In this document: positions 12,505 to 22,885 of the stretch, piece after piece
Position numbering within the stretch: the stretch's first letter is position 1
How the letters are laid out: each line of letters starts with the position of its first letter
Origin: Klebsormidium nitens
Lineage: Eukaryota; Streptophyta; Klebsormidiophyceae; Klebsormidiales; Klebsormidiaceae
NCBI GenBank assembly: GCA_000708835.1
Contig: DF237760.1
Location: 1 to 31,369, forward strand
Reading direction: 5' to 3'
DNA: 31,369 nucleotides
Position numbers and translations under genes: made by a program
Notes under the pieces: model-generated
Told to the model about the DNA's origin: nothing
Databases searched by the model: none
The model's input: the letters and a program-made list of their open reading frames with translations, nothing else

Positions 12505-12874
12505 TGTTGAAGATCGACAAGGCCAGACGCGCTTTCTTGAAATTCTTCTTCCAGTGCTTCTGGATGTGGTCTTCTTGCTTGATATGAGAATCAAAAACGG
12601 CACAAAGGAGGCATCTTGCAAGTTCTCTGAAGGCGGCACAACGCTGTTTACAAAAGAGATTTAGGCAGGCTTGTTCTACCTACTTTTCAAACCACTTTAC
12701 AAGTCTGGGAGCGCTTATTTGTTGCTGTCCTTGGCGCTGCATCACTCCACCCTTTTTGTTTCTTTGAAGTTGTGCCCCTGCGGCTGTAGTGAAAGACAGG
12801 CGTTGCGCAAGCCCCTGTTGAGGAAAAATAGGAGTAGGAGACCGTCAAATGTGGAGTAGCCTCGCAAAGCAAAG

Positions 12875-15800
12875 ATGGCTTTCTGTCAAGCTTCCATTGC
12901 GTCTGGACTTGCACTTTTCCTGAACCCAAAATCGCTCAGGCCGTCAATTTGCCGTCCCCTGCCACTACAGTCCACTATATTACCAAAGCATGAGATCTTA
13001 CCCCCTCAAAGATCGTCACTTCCACTGGTTGGAAAACACTCTCACCATGGGGTCATTAGAGCAGTGTCTGAACGTTCCAGTCTTGACACTGTCAAATACC
13101 CTTTGAACCAAAGGCGACCAGGCAGAGTGAGCAGCGACCCCATTGCAAAGGCGTTGGAGGTGGTTGCTTCTGGTAGGAGAGGGAGCGGCCTCTCTGACCG
13201 GCACAGCAGCGCAAGAGTATCCAAACGAGGCTCCTTTGTGCTGTCTCGCCTGTATGAAGCCCAAGGCATGCTTTTGGGAGGCCGGTCGAAGGGGAGGGGC
13301 TCTGCGAGGTGGAAGACAAGGAAGGGCAAAGTGCAGGCAGGGAGTGTCTTGGAGGCAAAGAGCTCAAAGACTGCCGGTTTGCAAGGGGTGGACTCGCCAT
13401 ACCTGGCGTTGGACTCTGAGGGGCACCGGTGGACGGCGCCACTGAATCTGAAGGAGCCCCCAACTCTAGTTCAGTACATGAAGCAGATTGTGGCTCAGGG
13501 GCAGGCGGCACAAGGAGAGACAATCCTCCCAACTAAAATGGAGGGCCTGATGGGAAGTGTGACTGGCCTGAGCATCGAGCAGCTTTTGACTGATGAGTCT
13601 GTCTTCACCCGCGAGCTGAGGTATGCCCCTTGCTTAACTTTCCGTAGTATCTTTCGCTGTGATCACGTGCTACCTATCTCAGCGAATTGCACGAGCTCTA
13701 CAAGGCTGCAGACATAGAACAAAGGCAGCACTGAGCTGAGGGGAAAGTACTGACGGGTTGGTTCTGTCACCTTCTGAGTGATGGGATTTAATGAGCTATT
13801 GATTGTTTAGAATGCTTTTTATCATGATGACTAATCGATCTGAGGAGTTCAGTTTACCTGTACTTATCGAGATAACTTTTTGATTGTCAAGGACACCGCT
13901 TCTTTCAGCTCAACTCTCAAGGACATATGCATATGAGGCAATTGCGTTTATACTGCAGTTGGCTGTTTTTGAACTGGAGAGTACTCCATGTCGCCATGGA
14001 CCAGAGAACCCCACTCCACGAGCGCCTCCGCTTTCTTGGAATTGCGGCCGCCAGCCTCGATGAGTTCTTTGAGTGCCGAGTTGCCAGCTTGAAGTGGAAG
14101 GAAGCGGTCTCTCAAGACGCCAGCGCAAAGCAGGGAACCAGAGGATGTTGCTCACTGCAAGAACGCCTGAAGAACATCTCTTTGTAAGTCATCAAGGAGT
14201 TCAGGTTACGATTGTGCCGAAATGTGGTTTTGAACATCCTTGACGCATTCTTGTATCTGGTTTTGGTGTTGTCGATTACGAAGAAACAAGATGATGTCCC
14301 TTGTGAAGACGTTTTGTTCGATAAAATAAGAACTCTCTTCAGTCAGCCATGTTCCCTTATCCAACGAATTGCCACTGCCTTTGACAAGGTCAACATAAAC
14401 AGCTGCCCCAAGACCTGTGTTGTGAAACCACTTGCAGCTGCAAGTGGCGTCTTTTACGTCCACCTATGACATGTTGCCACTCGATTAGGCATACGACAAT
14501 GCTGTTTTGGTTGAAAGATCGTTCTATTTCCATAGAACTAACGAAGGGCGTTCGTTTATGCAGGGCGGTTCATGACATCCTCTCTGCTCAGTCCACCGCC
14601 CTCCGCGGCAGCATCCTTCCCGAGCTCCAAAAGCACGGCGTCTCCATCGCCTCTCATAGCCAGCTCACCAATCCCCAGCAAGACAACCTCCGTGACTACT
14701 TCACACAGGAGCTGGAACCCCTTCTCACCCCCCTCGCAGTCGATCCAGGCCACCCTTTCCCGTTCATCAAGCACTTGTCCCTCAACATAGCAGTCCTCCT
14801 GCGCGACCCGATCGACGACGCGCACCAGTTTGCAATAGTAACCGTCCCCTCCAACCTCCCCCGGTGGAAAGCGCTTCCAGGGGGGGCCAGCGCAGACTCA
14901 CCACAGGCTGGGGCGGTCATCCCCCTGGAAGAGATCGTCGTGTCCAACCTTGACCGGCTGTTTGGCGGGATGGAGATTCTGTCGGCGCACCCGTTCCGAG
15001 CCACCCGCACGATGCTGGTTTTGGACGATCTGAAGAAGGGGGAAGAGGACCACTGCGGCGCGGACGATCAAGGGGATCTGGCGGCGATCATCGCACAAGA
15101 GATGCACGAGCGCAAATTCAGCCCGTTCGTGCGACTCGAGGTGGACCGCAGCATGCCGCTCGAGATGGTGGCGCGGCTAGCCGGGGAGATGGACCTCGAC
15201 CTGGAGCAGGTAAATGTTTTGTTCGTTTCATGCCACACCTTCCTCTTTGACTCTCACTTAGAAAACGCTGCAGCTTGAACTTTGCTGGCGTGCTCTCTTG
15301 TGAAAGTCCTAGCTTTGAGCTGGTTCAGTAGGGCGGTCGTCGCTGTAGGAATGTCGTGTTAATCTTTCTTTCTCCCTCCATCACTCTTAGAGAAGGTAGC
15401 TGCTCTGGGCCAGAAAGGGTACTGTGGTCACTGTTCCCAGATTTAGCAAAGAGCTGGTGGAGCCGATTTGGGAAAACACTCTGATTCGCAAATCGAGCTG
15501 GATCCGTCTGTCTGAAAGTCACCTAATGACGTGTCACGGACTCATTTGCCCTTTCAACCGGCAAGATGGACGCTCTTACGCTGCCAAAACACACGCGGCC
15601 ACAGAAGGTTTTTTGGGCAATTGTTTACTAGGCCACTATCGGCACTCGGTGCAGAATGTTGTGCTTCTCTCCCTATCACATTCCTACTAGTTTCTACGCT
15701 CAAGCAGCCCCTCCCTTTTTGACTCCAGGACGTCTACACCACAGAGAGCCCTCTCGCTCTGTGCGACTTGCAATCTCTCCCCGCCCCCACCTCCTCCCCG

Positions 15801-18800
15801 GCCGCGCTCCACTTCCCCCCTTGGCAGCCAATCACCCACCCGCGCCTCGCTGACGTCAGCCGTTCGTCAGCGGCCATTTTCGACGAGATCCGCGGCGGGG
15901 GGGACATTCTCGTGAAGCACCCGTACCACAGCTTCGTGACCAGCACGCAGGCGTTCTTCGAGGCGGCGGCGCGGGACCCCGCGGTCGTGGCAATCAAGGC
16001 GATCCTGTACAAGACGAGCGCCAACAGCCCCGTCGTGCAGGCGCTCGTGGCGGCCGCCGAGGCGGGAAAGCAGGTGGGTGCGACGCTTATGAAGCAGGGA
16101 CCATTGCTAGTTCTCAGCAGCTGTGAAAGAATTTGGAGTTGCACCAGTGTCCGCTAACCGAGAGAACAAGCTGGGAAGGCTGGAAGGCGAGCTGGCTGAC
16201 GTCATTTGCCTATGTTTGCCTCCGCATCAGCCTGCCATACTGTTCACCGCGTTGCTTATATACCTCCTCCACGCAACAAGTCTGCTGGGGTGCCTATCAT
16301 TGTTTCTTTGTTGGTCTTATTTGTGGTTGTGAAAGGCAGAAAGGTTTTCGAGTCTGTGAAGGAAGAGTTCCATTTGCATTCGGACATCTTTTCATCACAC
16401 TCCACAGCTCCGTAAAGTCCTGGCACATGATGGATTCGACCATTCTGTAGGTGACGGTTCTGGTCGAGCTGAAGGCCCGCTGCGAGGAGGCCCGCAACAT
16501 CAACATCGCGGAAATGCTGGAAGACGCGGGCTGCAACGTGGCCTACGGTCTGGTCGGCCTCACGACGCACGCCAAAGCCAGCATGGTGGTCCGGCAAGAA
16601 GGGTCCGAGCACAACACGTACGTCCACGTGGGGACCGGGGACTACAACGTCCGCCAGGCTGCGGCATACTCTGACGTCAGCCTCTTCAGGTTAGGACCCC
16701 GGTGGTAATGAGAGACAGGTAAACTTTTTCAAGTGTACAACGCTTGTTATTGCATCTGTTTTTGAACCATGAATTGACCAGAACCTGATCTATCTTCCAA
16801 CCAATAAGATAGATGCATTTGGCAAACTCCTCGGTCGACGCGCTCCTCAGCTCCATGTGTCAAACCCCGTCACCTCTGCCCGTAGCCGACACGTACTCCT
16901 CATGAGGTTCTAGTTTTTGACTTACTCAGAAACCGCTCCGTCTATAGAGCAGCCATTCTAAGCAAGCGACTTAGCTGTATGATCCGGCATTAACCAGCTC
17001 AGTTGTTTAACCCGGCAATAACAAGGTCCGTTATTTAACCGCATTTTCTCCCCGCTGCTGCAGCTGCGACCCGGAGCTGGGCCGCGACGTGTCCGACTTC
17101 TTCAAGTACCTGACAGGGTACCACCGCCAGAAGCGGTACCACTCGCTGCTGATCGCGCCGCACAGCATGCACCAGCAGCTGATCCGCCTGTGCGACACCG
17201 AGATCGAGAATGCGCGCAAGGGCCTCCCGGCGGGGATCACCATCAAGTGCAACGCGCTGGACGATCGGGTAAGGAGCTGAATCTAAAAGCAGGGAGACGG
17301 CGTCTCCTCACGTGGCTCTGCACACGCAGCCTGTGAGATGGTACTAGTGCGTGACCGTGTGCATTAGTGGGCGATTGCTAGAGCCAGAGCCTCAGCTAAT
17401 ACGTTTGCTTAGTAGGACCGGTTCTCCCGCCCTCTTCAAAGCCCTAATGGCAGATATGACGGACAGTCCAGTGGCCGCTGGGCGTTCTGCAGGCAGACGT
17501 CGGGTCTGCTTTGAAGGGGCCGCGTCTGGCAGGCTTGCCTGTTGCAACGTATAGTGGAGTTTGATGTTTCCGAAGAGATGGCGTCTGATTGGGCATTGAT
17601 CGGGGCTAGTGTGGACGCGTTTATCGTTGTGAACTTCATGAAGGAAAAGAGATTCTCCTTACGGCGATGGAAGATTGCCAAAACGTTGTCGCTGAGCAAA
17701 CCCTTCTTTTGCAGGTCCTGTGCGCGAGATTGTACGCAGCATCGGCTGCTGGGGTGAAGGTCAACCTCATCGTGCAAGGCATCTGCCGGATCCGGCCCGG
17801 CGTTCCTGGAATCAGGTGACTGATTAGTTCACACCCAATAGGAAAAGCACAATCCATCTAGCCTGCAGTAGGGACGCGTATCTTCCGAGCTCTCAAAATA
17901 CACGAGGTTCAACAGAGTCCTCACTGTGCTCGCTCGCCCTCTCGGCAATCTGGAACTTCTCTCAAGAAAGTTGACGCACTCTTGGTTGCTTGCGCGCATC
18001 TCGCTGGAGTTCGTTCTAGTTTCACACCCTTCCCGATCACTTTACTTGCTTCGACCATCCGGCGCGTTGCGTGCATTTTGCTTGTTTTCGCGATCATTTT
18101 TCTTACATGGAACATCGTGGGACTCCCTGGAGCACAGTCGCGTGAAGCGTTGCGAGTTCTGGGGCGACCACGCTTGCGTTTGTTATCATTCCCAGTCGCG
18201 CACTTGCTATTTATAGTACTTGCTCCCCCCCTGCAGTGAAAATATTCGAGTTGTAAGCATCGTGGGCCGTTTCTTGGAGCACAGCCGCGTGATGCGCTTC
18301 GAGAACGGCGGCGACCCGCGATTCTACCTCTCCTCCGGGAACTGCACCACCCGGGACCTCACGCGCCGCGTCGAGCTGGCGCTGCTCGTCAAGGACGACA
18401 AGTGCAAACAGGAGCTACAGGTACGGCTGTGAAAAGGCTCGGTATTTCTCTTTCTGATATATACCGTGTTTATGGTTATGAAGATATTAATCAGGACGGC
18501 AATTGCAGTCAGGAGCTGCAGGTACCGCCGCAAACAGTGTTCGTATCCGCAATCTTTTGTTAAGCCGTGCCTACAGTCTTGAAGATATTGTCGAAGGATG
18601 ACAAGTGCGAACAAGGGCTGCACTTACGGCTTGGAAACGTTTCTGTATTTGTGCTTGTCCTTGTTGGCCGAGCTCATAGTCATCAAAGGTCGCGATGAAG
18701 ATCTGCGAATGCTTTTGAATAATATCAGGAGCGTCTGGGGTCCCGCCTTGATGTCATTTCCGTCAGGTTCAAACGTGGCTAGTTAAAGTGCTTCGCTATG

Positions 18801-19258
18801 CTGGCTTTCGTCCATTCGGGGTTCTATCTCAAGTAGGCGGTCTTTCGACAACAGCAGTCTCTTCTTTCCCTCGGATACTAGATCCAAAGCCGTTGCCATC
18901 TTAACGGGCACCCTTTTGTCGCCGTTTTCAGATGCTTTAGTTCCGCAATTTCTTTCCTGTAAACGGCGTGTTCTCCATCAGCTTATCCGATGTGTATCGT
19001 CCGCAGGACGTTTTGGACCTCTGCTTGAGCGACCGCCGCACCGCCTGGGAGATGCGCCCCGACGGTCTGTACAGTCTGCCCGCGCCTAGTAACGACACGA
19101 CCGGTAGTCATGCAACCGGGACGAGAGACGCCCGCCTGGCCGCGATTGGGCTGCAAGCCGCGCTGATGGAGGACCTTCTGAAAGAGCGGGAAAAGGCCAG
19201 GAAAGTCGAGAAGTTGAAGATCAAGGCCACCGCGGGGGGCAAAAGGGATAGAGTTTAG
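12875..19258 (+). CDS. ppk1: Polyphosphate kinase 1 with N-terminal plastid-type extension, complete
   Basis: PPK1 reversibly transfers the gamma-phosphate of ATP to polyphosphate. Nine exons keep phase: 12875-13620, 13959-14183, 14564-15209, 15729-16073, 16451-16689, 17064-17268, 17715-17815, 18237-18420, 19007-19258. They encode 980 residues; bacterial PPK1 is near 700. The surplus is N-terminal: residues 1 to ~235 are Ser/Arg-rich, poor in acid residues at the start and resemble a chloroplast presequence plus linker. The N domain starts at RELSW (246-250), followed by [13 protein letters not shown] and [13 protein letters not shown]. The catalytic histidines are H694 (GLTTHAK) and H713 (VHVGTGDYN), 19 apart as in E. 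coli H435/H454. LVELKAR supplies the conserved Arg (R664), while K634 sits where LYR is usual. [10 protein letters not shown] and the AWEMRPDG tail mark the C domain. An in-frame TAG at 12857 supports the start. Plastid location is inferred. Confidence 0.93.
16788..16814. repeat. Short inverted repeat in PPK1 intron 5
   Basis: ATCTATCTT (16788-16796) and AAGATAGAT (16806-16814) are perfect complements separated by nine bases. They could form a small hairpin in the intron. No function is evident. Confidence 0.6.
16983..17040. repeat. Degenerate direct repeat before PPK1 exon 6
   Basis: Two units of about 29 bases, beginning TCCGGCATTAACC at 16983 and CCCGGCAATAACA at 17011, share about two thirds of their bases. 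Both end in TTTAAC. They sit directly upstream of the exon 6 acceptor, so they overlap the likely branch-site region. Confidence 0.5.
18111..18180 (+). pseudogene. Decayed copy of PPK1 exon 8 inside intron 7
   Basis: This stretch matches the start of exon 8, from CATCGTGGG through GGAGCACAG(T/C)CGCGTGA(A/T)GCG to GGCGACC. It carries small indels and has no usable reading frame. The real exon lies at 18237-18420 and keeps the phase needed to join exon 7. The segment is therefore a degenerate duplication of part of the exon, about 125 bases upstream of the original. Confidence 0.7.
18388..18640 (+). repeat. Repeated copies of the PPK1 exon 8 donor region in intron 8
   Basis: The end of exon 8 with its splice donor (CAGGAGCTACAGGTACGGC, 18409-18427) recurs at 18510-18528 (CAGGAGCTGCAGGTACCGC). 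It recurs more loosely at 18592-18640 (AGGATGACAAGTGCGAACAA and on). A shared TGAAGATATT word precedes the second and third copies, giving a period near 100 bases. The first copy is the true exon end, since it joins exon 9 in phase. The second copy still carries a possible GT donor. Confidence 0.7.
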
Positions 19259-19293
19259 TGGTTGAAGTATTGTTTATGGAGAGCACGTGGTAA

Positions 19294-19318
19294 ATAGATG
19301 GATGATAGATAGATAGAG
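19294..19318. repeat. GATA-type microsatellite
   Basis: A short imperfect run of GATA/GATG units (ATAGATGGATGATAGATAGA) lies about 35 bases after the PPK1 stop codon, probably in its 3' UTR. Confidence 0.8.
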
Positions 19319-20031
19319 CGCGAGGTGCGGTGCAAGTGTACAGCTTAATAACGCCATTGCGAAACCGTAGCTTGACATTGCCGATAGAAGTTAGCCTAGT
19401 CAAAGAGGGGCGACTGTGTCGGTTTACACAATTGCTTGAGCGTGTCTGTATGATGATTGTTCCGAGACTTCGTAGGAGTCTTCTACAACTGCTCGAGTAG
19501 GCCAGCTAGGCAGGTTGTAGTCGAGGCGCTGGTAGGATAGGGTTAGCATTTGAATCCGAAAAGGGGGGGGGAATTGTGTGGCATCAAGAGAGCTAGAACC
19601 TAGTCAGGGTAGATAGATACAGATTCGATATCATGTTCTTGAACATTGCTTGAGACCAACAAACTTCCAGACCTTGTGTTTATACTTGCTGACTTCAAAC
19701 CAACTGAACCAAATTCAAGTCAGCGATTCTGCATGCTGGACAATATGGTACACCATATCCGAAATCTACCGGTGTGAGTACGTCCGCCACCAAAATGCTG
19801 GCCGGGCTAGGTCAGTATTCAAGGCCACATATGGCGCGCTTGGCTCTGGCAGGCTAATGTTGAAGATCAAGTTGTTGGTCCAGGTTTATATATGATCATG
19901 GCTGCGCGCGGCGGTCGCGCTCTTTAGCCGCGCCCGGCCTATCTGCTGGTGATTACGCGTAAAGCTTGATCTAGTCAGGAGTCAAATGGTACAGAATGAC
20001 GTATGCGTCCAACTCATGGGTGGCCAGCTAA

Positions 20032-20058
20032 GCCATGGCACGTGTGGCATGCCATGGC
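20032..20058. repeat. Perfect 9-base inverted repeat
   Basis: GCCATGGCA (20032-20040) and TGCCATGGC (20050-20058) are exact reverse complements with a nine-base spacer. Each arm contains the palindrome CCATGG. No gene is adjacent on the plus strand. It could be a protein-binding site or a chance hairpin. Confidence 0.7.
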
Positions 20059-20725
20059 GTACCTAGTTCATTGCTGACTCGATGATGGGCTGCCGCTAAG
20101 GCCTTAAGCCCAAATGTGCAAGCTATCATGATCGACCCATGGATCGACCCGGCCTTGAGTTCGCGAGGATAGTCACTTACAAATTGGTGATAAGACCCCA
20201 TGTCACACATGTGAAACCGCTGCCGCCACATGTTTCTCAAGACATCTTCAGCAAGACGTGCATGTATATAAGCAGGCTCGATTAGCTTTCACTGCGGGAG
20301 GCTGAGCCATGGTAATCCGCAATGCAGTGTGAATGACGCGTTTGCCCAGCCGGTGGCTTATCGGTGGTTGTCGGCCCTCATGCTAGGCCGCTGTGGCCGA
20401 ATTTAGGCCAAGCCCCACGATGGGCCTTTGGCACTGGTCAACTCACAAGCATATTGCATCTATGAAGATCGGTCAAGTGCATACCAGTACCTCGCAAGCC
20501 CGAATCTGATCTGCTTTGTCCCTTCCCGGGAAGTGAATGATTGAAGGTGACAGAGGGCAAGCAGCACCCTGTTTGCCTGATTAGACGCTTCAGGAAATCC
20601 TTCTGAATCATCACCGCACTCTCGTGACATAATCATAGAATAACTCACCACTTAAAAGCAAAAAGGCTTCGACTAAAGAGCCCTGTCCAAGTACCGGCTG
20701 CAGAGGAGAAGTTTCTAGGCTGTCC

Positions 20726-22147
20726 CTACTTGAAGAGCGACTTGAGCACCGAGAATGCAGCTCCTCCCCCCAGGACGATGGCAACTGCAATTGCCAGCCC
20801 AGGAGAGGGCGTCTCTAAGCCCGCCAACTGCAAAGATTGAAACAGATAAAATTCAGAAGAGCAGATAAGTCGTCAGTGCTTTAGGTTGGGGTTCCGCTGT
20901 GCTTATGCTTACTAGTGTAAAGTAAGAGCGTGAAATCCGCAAACATCATATGCCTCGGTATGTCCAGCTTTGCGGAAGCATCATCATATCTCTTATGACG
21001 AGTAGAAGGGACGGGTCACTCAAAGCCTCACCGCAAAAACCCCCTTGCCTGCTACGATTTCGGTTGTCAGGACCGCCGTGAATGCTAACATAGCCGCCCG
21101 ACCCAACCACACGTCAGCACCGGAAGCATTGGTTGACTGTGCATCGGGCTCAGCCATGCACCGAACACTCCGTCGAGTCGGAGCGGACACCGTCCGAGTC
21201 AAAGCGCTAGGAGAAACTGCAAGTAAATGAACGTGAACGGTCATGTCATATGGGCGTTGCGCCACTACGAAAGCATGTTGGGATTAGCTTTTGCTGTAGT
21301 TTGTGACACTCCAAGCTTTGCCGCCCTCTGGCGTCTACTCTGCGCTATATGTTCAGTCTAGTGGCAGCAAACAAGGGGTCGGTGTGCCTTTAGGCTGCCA
21401 GATGGAAAAGGCAAGGCCGGTTCTGAGCAAAGTAAAGCAAGTTCTGTGCACATTAGCGCCCCTTTTTGAGTGTGGGTGCCCTTCTGAAAGAAACACAGTA
21501 CATCTCTGCTTAAACAGACTGCCACTTCACATATCTTTGAGGGAAAACTCGACTAAGGGAACTGCACTGGTCAAAACCATTTGGCAGGGGCCACGGTATG
21601 ACCTTGTGCTTCAAACGAAAGCCGTTGTTTTGGGACAAGTTCACGAGATTCCCACATGGGGGTTTTGAATACGTGCACCCTGTGTGCTGCGCCTCACCTA
21701 GAGGAGCCCCAGAAACGAAGGTTGACCGGATGAGTGGCGACTTGCTTTTTTGTAGGTGGCTTCTTACACCCGCTCGCTGGCTTCGATGCCCTTGGAGCTG
21801 GCAGACTACGGTGCGCTTGGAGCTCCTTGCTGCCGAATCAATCGATTGCAGGGCTGCAACAGGAGATAATGCAAGTCTGAAGACCAAAGAATGTAGCAGT
21901 CTAAAAGACAGACGTGTCCAACGATGCTGACAATGCAAAAGTTGGCTCAGAAAAGGCAGGAGTGGAAGAAGCGAACCGCTCTTTGTGACTGAGCTCAAGT
22001 GCAAAGCATTCCAGCATTGAATGTAGAGGAACGAGAAGCTCGCTCAACCTCCAAAACGGTCCACCTCGGGATCAAAAGCAAGCCTTTTTCTATGTTTGCA
22101 CCTGAGCATTGCAATGCCGCCTGCTGCGCAACTGCCGAAGCCGCCAT
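20726..22147 (-). CDS. Two-helix LHC-like protein (SEP/LIL type), plastid-targeted
   Basis: Three exons, 22102-22147, 21032-21216 and 20726-20827, join in frame to give 110 residues. The start reads MAASAVAQQAALQC with a good Kozak context, and the first ~36 residues resemble a chloroplast transit peptide ending near RRSVRCMAE. Helix 1 carries the LHC-like signature WLGRAAMLAF and ends TEIVAGKG. Helix 2 is a glycine-rich hydrophobic segment (LAIAVAIVLGGGAAF), followed by a short KSLFK tail. Two helices with one LHC motif fit the stress-enhanced protein group, thylakoid proteins that bind or protect pigments under excess light. Asp replaces the usual Glu of ExxNGR and Leu replaces Asn, so chlorophyll binding may be altered. 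The 46-base first exon uses a GTGCAA donor and an 885-base intron; a single-exon start at 21265 is the alternative. Confidence 0.78.
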
Positions 22148-22885
22148 GGCTGGTGCTTTGCGTCCGTTCCAACTTCTCGCTTTCTCTTCAAAATGTGGCC
22201 TGATATCACCTGTTCTGAACACAATCCACCTCAGAGTCACAGACTCTGCGACTGTGACAGGCGGCTGACAAAAGCCTTTGGAGCTGTGCAAATGCACCCG
22301 CTAGTTACCTATCTAGTAGGCCCTAGGCACCCGCTAGGTATCCTACCTACCTAGTAGGCCAGCCTGAGCATTGCAGCCTGCAGGAGCTTTCTTCTCGTGG
22401 CGCTGTTCGGATATTGCAGTAAAATTGGAGTCCTACCGGTGCCATCATGAAGACCAGTGTTTACAATTCTATGATTCTAGTCATTCTAAAAACATGAACA
22501 CCAATTCTACATTCCTGCCCAGAGCAGACACATTAAAGCGGCCCTATACCTGGATCTACAACGTGACCTCCAAATGTGCATGATGATGGGACGGTGAACC
22601 CTCTGCATGGTCAGGGATCAGACGTCTGCATTCTCGACGACCAAAATCGCGTTCACAAACTGGAATCTGCATGCATTTGGCACCTTTTTCAGTGAGGGAG
22701 GACAGAGAGCAGCTGCAAGAAGGAAGGGCAGGGAAAGATTTTAGCTGGTTAGGCCGTATCAAGCGGCAATTGGTTGCATGTCGCAAAGTTGATGTTCCAA
22801 TTCTCGGATCGCTGTCCAATGTGAATCTGCGTGAGTTCTCAAGCTCATTCTCCATGCGTGCGGGTAGTCTGCGCCTGAACTCACG
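22148..22885. promoter_or_regulatory. Shared upstream region of the divergent LHC-like and NDB genes
   Basis: These 738 bases separate two divergent start codons and must contain both promoters and leaders. The clearest structure is a degenerate direct repeat at 22294-22360. No convincing TATA box is placed for either gene. A bidirectional promoter is possible, but nothing in the sequence proves it. Confidence 0.5.
22294..22360. repeat. Degenerate direct repeat in the divergent upstream region
   Basis: Unit 1 (22294-22322) and unit 2 (22327-22360) both start GCACCCGCTAG and end CTAGTAGGCC. They differ by a short insertion of CTACC-like sequence. CCTAGG joins the two. The repeats lie about 150 bases upstream of the LHC-like start and 530 upstream of the NDB start. 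Confidence 0.8.

Larger units (their letters stand above)
10005..12874. other. Unresolved region with open reading on both strands, upstream of PPK1
   Basis: This should contain the 5' exons of the coiled-coil gene and the PPK1 promoter, but no single model works. Minus-strand candidates are: 10228 upward (ENFDWRVLAD before a GTACGT donor); 11489-11623; 11735 to about 12200; and an ATG at 12341 opening MARELQYSHVALRQELEK. Plus-strand candidates are: 10486-10560 joined to 10738-10809; 11221-11409 (MHFRRILALIYGGLLEHH); and 12458-12664. Several overlap on opposite strands and cannot all be real. A perfect 17-base tandem repeat lies at 12471-12504. Confidence 0.5.
19259..20725. other. Intergenic region between PPK1 and the two-helix protein gene
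   Basis: This holds the 3' ends of two convergent genes and about 1.3 kb without supported coding sequence. It contains a GATA-rich microsatellite at 19294-19318, a run of nine G near 19564, a perfect inverted repeat at 20032-20058 and a TATA-like word (TGTATATAAG) at 20264-20273. I see no tRNA or rRNA. Confidence 0.6.
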
